From Plasmodiophora brassicae (Eukaryota; Endomyxa: Phytomyxea; Phytomyxea; Plasmodiophorida): 64,000 bases of DNA. The stretch lies in assembly GCA_036867785.1 (NCBI GenBank), contig CP145410.1, positions 1,860,001 to 1,924,000 on the forward strand, read 5' to 3'. Made by a program: the position numbers and the translations under genes. Shown in pieces: positions 1-10,003 of this stretch; positions within the stretch are counted from its first letter, which is position 1, and each line of letters opens with the position of its first letter. The notes beneath the pieces were generated by a model. That model saw nothing but the letters and a program-made list of their open reading frames with translations, was not told the origin of the DNA and did no database searches.

Positions 1-1
1 C

Positions 2-705
2 TACCCCATCATCCCAGACGCTAAGCGCAACAATGATCTAAGTGGGAGATCGAAGAAATGTATCTTTCTCGGATACGATGAAAGGAGCTCAGGATATGTC
101 CTATATGATCCCTCGGAACACAAATTCTTCCCACCCAACCGAGATGTCTATTTCAATGAGGAAGATTTCCCATTTAGACAAATGGATCGCTCCGACCCAC
201 TCTTTGACTGGGAGTCAGAGGATCCGGATGACGATACGTACGTCCCGGATCAGTCGGAGGGGACAGATATTCCTGAATCCTGCGAGACCGAGGATGAGGT
301 TTGTGTTTCGACACGTGCGACTTCCCGTCGTACAAGAGTGCCTCACCAGCCCGCCTCTACCTCCGTTCTCGCGCAATCGAGACGCACGATCCCGTCTTTG
401 GCACAACCGTCTCAACAGACTTCATCTTCAGCCCAGGATGGTGGTTCCCCTGGTGCCGCAGAGGTTGTGTCCTCCGAACGCCAACACGACAGCGTAAGAC
501 GTTCAGCCCGCAAAAGACCTCAACGAGAATTCGACTGGTTCGTAAACTCTGGCTGCATTAACGCAGTATCCTGCAAGCGCCAGAAAATCCATGAACCACG
601 TTCGGTCAAAGAGGCATTACGTGGGCCATACGCAGCACAATGGCTCCAGGCGATGAAATCGGAGCTCACATCGCACGCAGACAACGGCACATGGTCGCTG
701 GTGGA
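2..705 (+). pseudogene. Ty1/copia polyprotein, left part (integrase C-terminus to start of RT)
   Basis: An open frame enters from the left edge without a start and runs to the transposon insertion at 706. Its first part has the copia integrase C-terminal pattern (CIFLGYDE, then a YVLYDP and RDVYFNEEDF stretch), followed by an acidic/serine-rich linker and the start of the reverse transcriptase (EALRGPYAAQWLQAMKSEL, then NGTWSLV). The frame resumes at 6104 with APENDRNVIGSMWVFK, so the two parts were one gene before insertion. The 5' LTR, gag and protease lie outside the window. A stop at 791-793 is created by transposon sequence. Confidence 0.9.
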
Positions 706-742
706 CACAGGGAACCCATCGGGGTCAAATCGGGGTCAATTG
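706..742 (+). repeat. Left terminal inverted repeat of the CACTA element
   Basis: Starts CACAGGGAACC and continues with two GGGGTCAA words. It pairs with the reverse complement of 6064-6100, apart from a 1-base indel and a few substitutions. Confidence 0.9.
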
Positions 743-966
743 GGCAACGCGGCCTCCAGAATGGTGGTCGGTCAACCTGTCATACAGTTATAGAGATCCC
801 TTCATTCGGTCACACGTACGGTGTGTTTGGTGACTCTGCAGGAATTGCTACCACTGTGGGTCAATTCGGGGCATTCTGCTCCAGACTGGCCACATTGCGA
901 TTTTCACAACATAAGTATCGTTTTCGGAAGTGCGTGAGTCGCGGCGTCATTGGTGTGCGTCTGTGA

Positions 967-3900
967 ATGAGTCGACCACGCAGTCTGGGATCGAGTAGCG
1001 ACTCACCAGAGCATCCGGGCGGTGATGCTTCTCGGGACGTGAATATCTTCTTTGAGCATGTGCGCGAATACCAGCGTCGTCGCGCAGCTGCCGATTCTGA
1101 TCGCCAGCGGAACAACGTCGCCGCCGGCAACCGTTTTCTTGAGATTGCTCGTCGAGCTCTGAGCGAACGGCGCAATCCTTCAGTCGACGTCATGCACAAT
1201 CCGTTTCTCCGGCTCTTCGATGAGCACCGTCGGCGGCGCCAACGTCGACCGACGATGACTGTAACGAGGCATGGAGACAATGTTTCTGTGGAGCCGTTTG
1301 ATATCCGCCCGGCGCTGTTGGAGAACAATGCCCGTTCCAATGTTCAGGAATTCAACGAGTGGCGCGAAACTAACTGCAAAGAGTACATGAATGAGCTCAG
1401 GCTTTCCGATTTCCTGGTGGCCGAAATCAGCAAGAAGCTGGAGGAACTCGAGGCACCGAACATCGATCCGACAATTCTCGACAATTTCGATGAGGTGATG
1501 CGGTCAAAGGGATCGTACAACTCCCTCAATAATATGCTGAAGATTGCTTCCAACCGTGCTAAGGAGTCACGTATTCGTCGAAATGCACTGGTAATAACAC
1601 ACCGCTTTGTTCACGAATGTAAGTTCTCATGGTCATTTGGTAGATTCGTGATATTTGTGAGGCCAAAGGGGTACCAAGTGACGACTTTACTGATGCTCTG
1701 GATGTGGACCTGAATGCTACAGCCGAATCTATCAGTGTGTTACGCAGACACCTTCTGGATATGGGGGTGACGTCACCCTTTATCAGGTACAAGGCCTGCT
1801 GCGGTGGTCATGTGTGGCCCGATGGCGCAGATGTGCCATCGTCAGAGGCCTGCTGTCGTCAGTCAGAGCCGTGTATCTACTTTTCGCGAATTTTGTTTCT
1901 GCAGTGTCTGTTCCGGTCGAACACGTTCTGCAAGATGCTCCACGACGAACTCGACCGCCATCGAGAAATCGCATCGGCTCCTTTGAGAAGTACGTATATG
2001 CAAGACTGGACGGATGGAGACTTCTTTTATACGGTGTATTCGCCGTTTATGAAGTCTTGCCTCGAGAACGGCGAGTTCCCTCTCTCGTTGTCATCCATGA
2101 TCGACGGGGCAGATCTTCTCAGCTGGGGATCTAAGTCAGTTGTTCCTCTTGTCCAAATTGTGATGGGGTTACCGGCTTCGGTTCGCTGCAATCAGGGCCT
2201 TATGTCCCCTGTGGCATTGATCCCAAACGTTGCTAAGGGTCATCGACGTGCAGTGCAGAGACTGGACGCTTTTGAGCTGAATTTGATGAACTACTATGGA
2301 TTCCCAGTGTTCGACGCAGTCGAGAAGAGAGTCAAGCATGTTCGATGCATCTCGGCAGTGATGGTATGTTGTCCACATATAACAGTTTGTATGCTGCAAT
2401 ACCCGTATTAACCGCCTCCATCAGCCAATGGATTATATCGAGCTCTGTCACACGAGCTGTACTAGCCAGAACGGCAAGCAGGATGCTTGCAATAAATGCA
2501 GCATCAGAGGCCGTTCAGCAAACCGATCTGTCAAGTACCATGGGGCATTTATGTTCGCGTCATCGGATGTCCAACGCCATGTCAGTATACTGGTAGCGTT
2601 GCTAAGTACGGGTTGATCACTGAAGATTTATGCTTGCTGATATAGTTCTGTAAAAAATATGAAGACATGCTGGAGTATCTCGACGCATTGCCTTCCGATA
2701 AAAGGCCGAGCGACGTGCGTTCACTTGATCAGCTACGTGATGATGTGCGCTGCAAAGACGACGACGAAGTTCGGCGTCGCATGACGTCGAGGAACGTCGG
2801 TGACCGTGGTGGATACCGTCACCCGGGTTATGACGTCTACTCCGTTGGCCTTCTGTGCAGTTTTGGACACGCGTCCAATTACGTGCACGATCCTATGCAC
2901 GCCATCTGCATGCGTGCTGTTCGCCCGCTTTTTCAAGCGATCGACTTCTACGGATCGGGTTCATCATATTACAATCCTGAGGTAAGCGGGCCTGCTCGAC
3001 TGCACGGCCAACTGTAACACCGTTTGCACAGACTGAGAAACTGTTCGGTCGTGGAGACTGTCCCAGTCCTGTGTGGGCTTGGCCCAATAACACTGCCTAT
3101 CCCGCTAAAGTGAAGGCTGGTGTAAAATGGTCCTCCCTGGCTGTTGAAATCGATCATGTTTTGGAGAACCTTACGTGGGTATCGCGAACCGGTGGTTCAA
3201 CGAAACCAAGGAACCCTTTGGTGAGTTCCTGGTGGAAAGCAGCTGACTCCCTTGTTTGGCTCGGCGACGTTGGCATTGGGATCTGGTGGTCTGTTGTTTC
3301 GCGGGTGCTGGTTCGAACCCGTCCAGACTCTCCCATTGCTTCGTTCTGGATAGCGATGTTTCGTTTTCTCGATGCGCTGTCATCAATGCTTTCGAAGGCT
3401 TTTGTTAGAAGCAACCTAGATCGTGTGTTTTCTAACTTTCTCGACGCTCTGGCGCATCTAGAATCTGTCATGCCCTGCGGGCTGATGACCATATCGGTAC
3501 GTTTCACAAACGGCTTCACGGCTTCACCGATTTCATACTGTTCTGATGTTTTCGTGTCAGATGCATTCTCTTGTTCATTTGCCGGAAATAATCAAGCGAT
3601 GGGGTCCGCTGGTCGGTCTTATTTGGGTCTGGCCAATGGAGCGATGGCTGCACTTCATGAAAGACGTTCTACAAGCGACCGTCTCTGAAACGGTCAACAT
3701 CGCGTCCTACATGCAGCTGATCTGTGCTGCTACGTTCCTGCGCAGCGACTTCTACAGACAATATTCGCTGAGGAATGACTGCCCCTTGATGTTTGGTAAT
3801 GCCACAGGCATGGATGAAATTCCTACCGCGCATCTGTCGACCCTACCCATCGATCTGCGCCCTCCGCTGTCGTCTGTAGAACTTAACGATACGATGCGGT

Positions 3901-4490
3901 GTTGGTTGCATGTTCATCTGTATTCAAATACGCACTGGGCCTCTACCAAGAATCATTCTTGGAGGGTCCGGTATCGGCGTTTGGTGGCGCTTTATGCGCA
4001 GGCGTCTGGGAATCCAAGAGGTCTGAATTCATTCTCTGGCATGTTTCGTCATCTTGGAAGCTTCGATCTGTTCTGCTCGTTGCACAAATCGTCGTTCGGA
4101 TCAGTCTGCCTTCCAAAGTCTGTTCAATCCAGCTCTCGTGCTGACATCGGTACTGAGCTTGCCATTTTGGTTCACGACAATTGGTTTGAAATCATTTCAG
4201 GTAGATGTATGTTTCGGAAGCAGGACGTTGACGAGTCGTACAAGACATGCAACTCGAAGTTTGTTGTCGAATTCGAAGAGGCTGGCCTCTACATGGGTGA
4301 CATAAGCAACCTCGTCAAGCTCGATCTAGGCTGGTCGCATCGGTTGGCACATGAGGCGGATTCGATTTGCTTAATTCTGGTTGGCCGATGGTACAAACTT
4401 CACGCCTGCGACAAGCCGTACGATCGAGTTCTTCCCAGATTTTATCCCAACCGTATTTATCAGCAGTTCTTCTCTTGGTTTTGTAACTGA
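967..4490 (+). CDS. Tnp2-like CACTA transposase, multi-exon
   Basis: Consecutive open segments separated by short introns (one near 1621-1644) encode a long transposase. Visible blocks: a charged N-terminus (967-1620); a segment with QIVMGLPASVR and VALIPNVAKGH (about 2150-2250); a cysteine cluster ACNKCSIRGR with VKYHGAF (about 2480-2550); GYDVYSVGLL with NYVHDPMHAI (about 2820-2905), which resembles the Tnp2 core; then MHSLVHLPEIIKRWGPL with WPMERWLHFMKDV (about 3560-3675), matching the DUF4218-type block that follows the Tnp2 domain in EnSpm elements. The last open segment ends at 4490; an exon at about 4505-4715 may continue it. Exact splicing is unresolved. Identification rests on motif order plus the CACTA ends. 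Confidence 0.7.
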
Positions 4491-5077
4491 CTTGTCATTG
4501 TGTAGGAAATGGGTGGTATAACCCTGGAAGCGCAGATACGATGTGGCAGGCGCTTCACGAGGTCGTTCCAAACAACATCGTTACGGTTCCGGCATCAGTC
4601 ATCCACAACAATGCCGTCGTACAAGCGACAATGGTTTGTATTGAATCCAGAGGAAACATGACTGCTGAAACATTACAGTCAACAATTGCTCGAGATATCG
4701 GTGCGGCAGTTTGAGTCAAGGTACATTGCATTGTTGTTTGAACTCTTGTACGAAACTATCTGAATCAAGTACCTGTACGGTAGCTAGCTCCTAAGCATTT
4801 GCAAGCAATACAAGGGTATTGAGTAGTCGCGTCGATATTGAATTGCTTCGCGAATCGATACGGCCACTGCCGATTTCACGATCGCATTCGCCGCTGCCTG
4901 CCACGGAGGGCAGAAACGAGAAGGTGCGACTCGGAGTGCCGTCGCGCGCTTTGCTGCAGAGTGCAGCAACCGGCACCCGATGTCGCATGCAGTTACAGTG
5001 TACGGCCAGCCCGGTGAGCGCGTGCGGCTGCCTCGTGTGACGTGAGACTGGCGGTTGCTGCTCAATAACGAAAGCGT

Positions 5078-5769
5078 ATGGCGAGTGCAGGGTCGCATAC
5101 CGTTTCCCTGAGTCTGGCGCAGAGACAAGCGGGCGTGCCGTCTGCGGAAGAGGAAGAACTTCTGAAGAAGTTTCGGTCACAAGGCGCGCGGCAAGAGCGC
5201 ACAGCAGAGCGTAAACGTGCAATCAACCTTGCCAGGACGATATACACGTCGTTCGTTACACGCGTGTCTGTCCGGCGAAACGAACATTAACTGTTATTGT
5301 ATAGGACATACAAGGCCGACCTGTCGAGGGATTGCCATAAAGACGTGGAGATACACATCAGGATGTTAAGAGAGGGTCCATCCATTGGACTTCCGGTCAA
5401 ATGGTGGACCGTAGAGGATACAAAGCAACGTTTGTCGAAGTCTGCAACCAAATCTTGTCTCGAAATTCTAAACGTATCTTCGTGTCAGTCATTAAGCAGA
5501 CGCGCAAGAGCAAGCGTAAGGCCGAAAATGTATGTTCGCGCGAATCGAACGTGCTGTGCCGACATACTGAAAGTACGGAGATGAAGGATTCACATATTTG
5601 TCGCCAATTTAATAATCATTGTGTAGATGGTCACGACGACTGCCTGTTTGACTTTCTCCGACAGTTGAGACAACAACTAATGCCACATGAGGCGAACGCG
5701 CAGTTTCGTGAGAGCCACATCATTGACATGGTTGTCGCTGGGCTTCTGCAAGTCCTTGATCGCGTGTAA
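5078..5769 (+). CDS. Second gene of the CACTA element, unknown product
   Basis: A first exon from 5078 encodes a charged peptide (MASAGSHTVSLSLAQRQAG, then an EEEELLKKF acidic/basic stretch). Likely splicing near 5290-5305 joins it to a basic, lysine/arginine-rich region ending with a 120-residue segment that stops at 5769. No catalytic family was recognised. Its place downstream of the transposase and its basic, possibly DNA-binding character would fit the accessory TnpA-like role common in CACTA elements, but that is inferred from position. Coordinates are approximate. Confidence 0.4.
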
Positions 5770-6063
5770 GACGGCGCCTACCGGTAAGCTTGCTCTGTGG
5801 ATCTCAATGTTGCTGGTATTATCCAATGTATACTTTTCATTTTAGGAGGTAATCGCCATGGAAAAAGTGAGGCTCCAGACGCCATTATGTAATAAAAAGG
5901 TTTATGTCTCCCAACGTTTCCGAGCGAGGTGCACGCCGAGAGAAACTATAAATAGTAGGTTTCCAAATTTAGTAGGGTTGTGACGGGCACCCCGACGACA
6001 GTGTGACTGGATGGCAAGTGGGAGTCAAACAGGGGTCATCTTGGGGCAATGCTGAAAAGCCTC

Positions 6064-6100
6064 ATTTGAACCCTTATTTGACCCCAGATGGTTCCCTGTG
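6064..6100 (-). repeat. Right terminal inverted repeat of the CACTA element
   Basis: On the minus strand it reads CACAGGGAACC, then GGGGTCAAAT, matching the left end. It is followed at once by the GGA target duplication. Confidence 0.9.
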
Positions 6101-6103
6101 GGA

Positions 6104-6805
6104 CGCACCAGAAAACGATCGGAACGTGATCGGCTCGATGTGGGTGTTTAAGGTCATCTATGACCAGACGGATGGATCTGTCAAACGTTTCAAGGCTCGT
6201 CTAGTAGCCAGGGGGGACTCACAAGAGGAAGGAGTCGATTACGACTTGACGTATGCTCCCACAGCATCGTTCACCTCATTTCGTCTCTTAATTGCACTTG
6301 CTGCACACTACGATCTCGAACTGGAACATGCTGACATATCCACAGCGTTCCTCAACAGTACTGCAGATCGAACAATCTACATGCGACAACCTCCTGGTTT
6401 CGCTACCAAGGGACAGGAACACAAAGTACGCAAATTACTGAAGTCCCTCTACGGTTTAAAGCAGGCAAGCCGCTTATGGCACCTCACATTCCATGAATTC
6501 CTTGTGGAATGTGGCCTGTCACAACTACACACCGACCATTGCCTTTATGTCCTCAAACTAGACAACGGCAAGCTGTTCTTTGTACTTGTCTACGTTGACG
6601 ACCTGGTCGTCGCAACCAACCTGCCAGTCCCAGATCCCATCGTTATCTTCGAAGACAACAACGGCTGCATTAGCTACGGCACTCGCTCCGTCAACACGTC
6701 AACCATGAAACACATTGACGTCAAATATCACTTCCTACGCGAAGAAATCGCTAAGGGCACAGTCGACCTACGACGTGTATCGACTTCCGAAAATGTAGCC
6801 GATAT
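6104..6805 (+). pseudogene. Ty1/copia reverse transcriptase with internally deleted RNase H
   Basis: The frame continues the left copia fragment. It shows IGSMWVFK, FKARLVARGDSQEEGVDYD, HADISTAFLN, KSLYGLKQASRLWH and the catalytic YVDDLVVA of copia reverse transcriptase. Directly after YVDD the frame jumps to the end of RNase H (FEDNNGCI, TKHIDVKYHFLRE-like text, VSTSENVADI). The RT thumb, connection and first RNase H half are missing, so this copy is internally deleted in frame around 6625-6645 and cannot encode a working polyprotein. The frame is then interrupted at 6806 by a second transposon. Confidence 0.9.
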
Positions 6806-7399
6806 ACCACTCCGTTTCATCTGAAGAGTCCGATCCCACGGCGTTTTTCGTTCCAACAGAAGAGTCCGATTCATGCATTCATGCCGACACTAACGGTTTT
6901 GGCGCTCGAACGACGTCACTTTGGTAGCTAGAGCCTTCTATGCATTCCTATGAGAGATAGGGTCCTCCCACATGGCCTTGCTGATCTTTCGCTTGGCATT
7001 GCGGAGCGCAGATGTGTCGCAGTGGATAGCGATCGAAAGTATATTGTGTCGTCGCAGGTGCGTTTTGTACATGTGGGGAGGTTTGAAGCCGTTCCCACCC
7101 CCATTGACCATGCACGCTTCCATAGGGCGCTTCTTGCCTAACTTGCCGGCGACCACGTCGTCAGGTGGCGAGCAGATCGATTTCGGCCAGTCGTCTCCAG
7201 GGGTGGGCTATTTTTGGATATCTAGGCGTCAACTGGCAAAAGGTATAGGTTGGAAGCGAATCCATTTCATGAGACATATGTCGCCGGAATGATAAGTCTC
7301 TGGCCTAGTGGTAGACAGAGTTCTATAGAGGTACGCCTCTTTACGACGTTAATCGTGGAGTACAATGCACGATCGGACTCTTCAGATGAAACGGAGTAG
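6806..7399. mobile_element. 594-bp TIR element inserted in the copia 3' end
   Basis: Ends are inverted copies of about 29 bp: ACTCCGTTTCATCTGAAGAG at the left, and the same on the minus strand at 7371-7399. Flanks carry a short duplication, best read as TAT (6803-6805 and 7400-7402), and deleting the element restores the copia reading VADI-FTKALPKPKF. The first bases of the two ends differ by one position, so the boundary could shift slightly. The interior has no convincing long gene; a 72-codon minus-strand frame (6938-7156) may be a transposase remnant. Probably a non-autonomous element, superfamily not assigned. Confidence 0.75.
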
Positions 7400-7402
7400 T
7401 AT

Positions 7403-7476
7403 TTACCAAGGCGCTTCCAAAGCCCAAATTTCAAGAGTTCAGAACACGGCTCAATATCAAGCCAGTACCATCTTCA
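7403..7476 (+). pseudogene. C-terminal end of the copia RNase H frame
   Basis: The frame reads TTKALPKPKFQEFRTRL-like text with a stop near 7476, the usual C-terminus of a copia polyprotein. It joins to VADI upstream once the 594-bp element is removed. Confidence 0.8.
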
Positions 7477-7705
7477 ACTCACTGAGTCTCAAGGCAAACG
7501 GTTTTTAGTGGGTAGTTGCATGCTGCCAAGCACAGAGCCCCACAGTACTGCCTGCACTCAACGACAGTGCGCAGTCTCCGTAAATGGATTTTCTCCGTGT
7601 GGCACCTTGAGCACCTGTGTTCCCCTGCCAGCAACACACAATCTGTCGGTCGCCCTCATCTTCGAGTCCAGTCAAGCCCTCCACGACGGCTAGACTGAGG
7701 GGGCG
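7477..7705 (+). other. Copia 3' untranslated region with polypurine tract
   Basis: No gene is seen. The GACTGAGGGGGCG run just before 7706 is a purine-rich tract in the position expected of the plus-strand primer site. Confidence 0.6.
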
Positions 7706-7866
7706 TGTTAGATGCCAACCTCCATATTTAGCACGGAACGTTCCAGGTTCCCGGGAATGTTCCTGATGTCGCCCACCCGACATTTGCTCGGCTACCGGAT
7801 CGGGGAAATAAACACAGTTCATATTGCCGCTACTCGCTGCACGTGGTACGACCTAGTTCGCTCCCA
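7706..7866 (+). repeat. 3' LTR of the copia element
   Basis: Starts TGTTAGATGCC directly after the purine tract and can end with CA at 7866. It holds an AATAAA (about 7806) suited to 3' end formation. The end was placed where similarity to the calmodulin-like locus at 12.35 kb resumes. The 5' LTR is outside the window, so identity between LTRs and the target duplication cannot be checked here. Confidence 0.6.
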
Positions 7867-7870
7867 AGAG

Positions 7871-8100
7871 AGCCCAGCTGACCTCGGCAACAAGGCCGAC
7901 GCCATCCTGGCCGAATGCGACGAGCAGGAGTCGCAGGCGATCACGCTCGGTACGGAACAGACCGTGCTCGTGTGCGGCTAACCCACCCCTTCTGTCGCAG
8001 TGCAACTCGGCAAGGTCGCCGCCGACCACCCGAACCACGTGTTCCCCGTCTACCACATGATGGCGACCTTGAACAGCGGCGGCCGGTCGCCACAGCAGTA
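7871..8100 (+). pseudogene. Truncated 3' copy of the calmodulin-like gene
   Basis: Matches the last part of the gene at 11370-12585: a PADLGNKADAILAECDEQ segment, an intron at the same place (GTACGG donor, GTCGCAG acceptor), then QLGKVAADHPNHVFPVYHM and a stop. Everything upstream, including all EF hands, is missing, because the copia LTR abuts it directly. The preserved frame and intron suggest recent loss. It has no promoter or start of its own that I can see. Confidence 0.85.
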
Positions 8101-8248
8101 GGCTAAGAGGGGGAGCGATACACAGATATCGGTCAATGACTGGTGGGTCGTTGTTGCTGTAGAAGTGCCACCGGTCAGAGTGCCGCACACTGGGTGTGCC
8201 CATGTGCTATTGGGTTCGGGTGGCCTTGTCGTCAGGGTGTTGCTCGCG

Positions 8249-8713
8249 ATGCTGATCGACCTGGTCTCTTGGGCGCGCCAGCAACGCCCGGTCCTGTTGG
8301 CGGCTGCCAGGCAAGGACGCGTGATGCGGCAGGCGGTGGCGATCGTCGGCGACGTCGTGGCGCGGGTGTCGCCCCGCTGGTGCACGATGGAGCGGATCGA
8401 CCGGCCCGTGTCGCGCCTGATCGTCGTCGTCGCCGCGCAGGGCAGGACGACGACGGTGCAGGCGAGCGTTGTCGAGCGCCCGACCTGCTTCGACAAGGCG
8501 ACCAGCACGGCCTCGTTGGCGTCGCTGTTGGCGTCGGGCAACGATGACGACCAGGCCATCATGGACGCGTACCTCGCCGACCTGATCCCGTTCGTGCGCG
8601 CCAAGGGCGCCGTGCACGCCGCCATCGAGCACATGCTGCTGAAGACGCGCCTGGCCCGGATGGGCGCGCCCGCCTTCAGCCACTGGCAGGCGCTGGCGCG
8701 TCTCCAGCAGTGA
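8249..8713 (+). CDS. Unknown protein, paralogue of the 12744-13226 gene
   Basis: About 154 residues from an ATG at 8249. It is strongly similar to 12744-13226: LVSWARQQ near the start, QGRVMRQAVAIVGDVV, then AYLADLIPFVRAKGA and an identical C-terminal tail with KTRLARMGAPAFSHWQALAR. The central linker differs in length, and part of it may be an intron. No signal peptide, membrane segment or known domain was recognised. It sits directly downstream of the truncated calmodulin-like copy, as its paralogue follows the intact copy, so the two-gene unit was duplicated in tandem. Whether this copy is still expressed cannot be told. Confidence 0.65.
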   Translation: MLIDLVSWARQQRPVLLAAARQGRVMRQAVAIVGDVVARVSPRWCTMERIDRPVSRLIVVVAAQGRTTTVQASVVERPTCFDKATSTASLASLLASGNDDDQAIMDAYLADLIPFVRAKGAVHAAIEHMLLKTRLARMGAPAFSHWQALARLQQ

Positions 8714-8918
8714 CGTCGCCCGGTCGTCATACACACACACGAATTGTACAGACGGGCGCGTAGGTACTGCTACTGCTGCCGTTCGTCGTCGTCTGTGCCG
8801 CGCGCCCCCAGCGGCGGTGGCTTGTGTGTGCCGGGTGGCCTGTTCGCCGCACCGCGCCCTGTCGACGTCGTCGTCACAGGCGATAGTCGTCGAAACCGCA
8901 TTCTTCGTCCCGTCCGCG

Positions 8919-9530
8919 ATGGTCGCCGTGTTCCCCGTCATCGTCATCGTCAGCCAGGCGGTTTAGCGCCGACCCGAGCCGCAAGACGTTCCTGCAGGTG
9001 ACGACGCTGTGCAGCGGCGACGCGACGACGACGAGCGGCAACCCGTTCGCGTCGGAGAACATGACGCTGGCCGCCTGGGTCAACGCGGCAGCCCTGACGT
9101 CGTCCCAGGTGACGATCATCGGGTTCGCCCAGCACGCCGGCCCGGTCGACATGCAGCTGGACCGCCTGGGCGCCATCAATGTCCAGGGCATGGGCGCGCT
9201 CGATTACGCGGCCGCCTGCGCCTTCGACCGCGTCTCTGGGCGCTCGCTGCCTGACGGCGCCTGCTCCCGACCAACCTGGCGTCGTCGACGCTGATCGTCG
9301 CGGCGCGCCAGGACGCCACGTCCGGCCGCGCCGACCCGGTCGCGACGCCGATCCTTGTCGGCGCCGCCGGGAACGCGTCGCTGACGATAGACGGCGTCAA
9401 CGTCGTACGCCGTCGCCGTCGCGATCAACAACGTGACGGTGACGGCGCCGGGGCAGATGATCTCGGCGACGTCTGCGTTGGTGCTGACCTTCGCGCGGGC
9501 GACCGCCAACCATTCGCTATCTTCCATGGC
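8919..9530 (+). pseudogene. Damaged secreted or membrane protein fragment
   Basis: A hydrophobic start (MVAVFPVIVIVSQ) leads, across a frame break or intron near 8960, to an ectodomain-like stretch rich in small and hydroxylated residues (GNPFASENMTLAAW, IIGFAQHAGPVDMQL, GAINVQGMGALDYAAACAF). A second frame change near 9260 continues with STLIVAARQDATSG, and a third near 9405 with NNVTVTAPGQM. N-glycosylation-type sites (NMT, NNVT) fit a secreted protein. The frames do not join cleanly with ordinary introns, and the region ends in repeat-derived sequence, so I read it as a decayed gene. No family recognised. Confidence 0.4.
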
Positions 9531-9716
9531 TTGGGCAGGACAAGTGCGTTTTTATTTGGTGTGGCATGGATCGAACCGGCTGGGGAGAACGCAGACACAG
9601 TACTGATTTCGTCAGTATGTCGCACCAGAGGCGCGCTCATGGGACGCAGAACAGGACCCCGATTGCGGAAGAGGAAAATCGTTGAAGTACAATGGCTGTC
9701 GCGGCCCACGCAGGTC

Positions 9717-9786
9717 TGTAGACCGGACCGCCAACTAGGCCACGAGAGCAGCTGCTCTCGTGGCCTAGTTGGCGGTCCGGTCTACA
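9717..9786. repeat. Perfect 70-bp palindrome
   Basis: TGTAGACCGGACCGCCAACT and the following 15 bases are mirrored exactly on the other strand, centred between 9751 and 9752 (AGCAG|CTGCT). The half-site recurs at 9969-10001 and, with a few changes, at 61187-61223. It looks like two terminal repeats of one mobile element family joined head to head. Confidence 0.9.
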
Positions 9787-10003
9787 AAACATCTCACCGG
9801 GGAAGCTCGTACCCCCCGACGATCGAGCGATGTCCGCCGCCTACCCGTGTAGACGACTCGCAGACCTGCTCTCGTGCCTGGCGCGTCCGTACTATCTACC
9901 ATCCTCCCCAAAACTCTCCGTCCACGGCGGACTTCGAGGAGGCTCGAACTCCCGTCGGTGAGATGTTTTGTAGACCGGACCGCCAACTAGGCCACGAGAG
10001 CTC
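9753..10003. repeat. Inverted repeat pair of the same family (possible MITE)
   Basis: 9753-9799 (ending TCTACAAAACATCTCACCG) is repeated inverted at 9957-10003, with about 155 bp between. Arms of about 47 bp around a short core resemble a small foldback element. The right arm lies inside the kinase reading frame and supplies part of its C-terminal tail. Confidence 0.75.

Larger units (their letters stand above)
706..6100 (+). mobile_element. CACTA/EnSpm-type (CMC) DNA transposon, 5395 bp
   Basis: Both ends begin CACAGGGAAC and form imperfect inverted repeats of about 37 bp (706-742 and 6064-6100). The element is flanked by a perfect 3-bp duplication, GGA at 703-705 and 6101-6103. Removing the element and one GGA restores the copia frame exactly. 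CACAG termini, 3-bp target duplications and subterminal repeats (GGGGTCAAT-like words near 728, 858 and 6030-6080) are CACTA hallmarks, and the internal gene is Tnp2-like. The element looks complete, although coding capacity after splicing was not fully confirmed. Confidence 0.9.

Noticed and set aside
3310-3320. GGTTCGAACCC, a tRNA B-box-like word
   Set aside because: No A box or cloverleaf at the right distance; it lies in the transposase coding sequence.
7301-7311. TGGCCTAGTGG, a tRNA/SINE A-box-like word
   Set aside because: No B box follows within 60-80 bp, and no acceptor stem pairs.
8207-8947. 246-codon minus-strand frame opposite the paralogous unknown gene
   Set aside because: The plus-strand reading is conserved between the two copies; the minus reading is Arg/His-rich and not conserved in frame.
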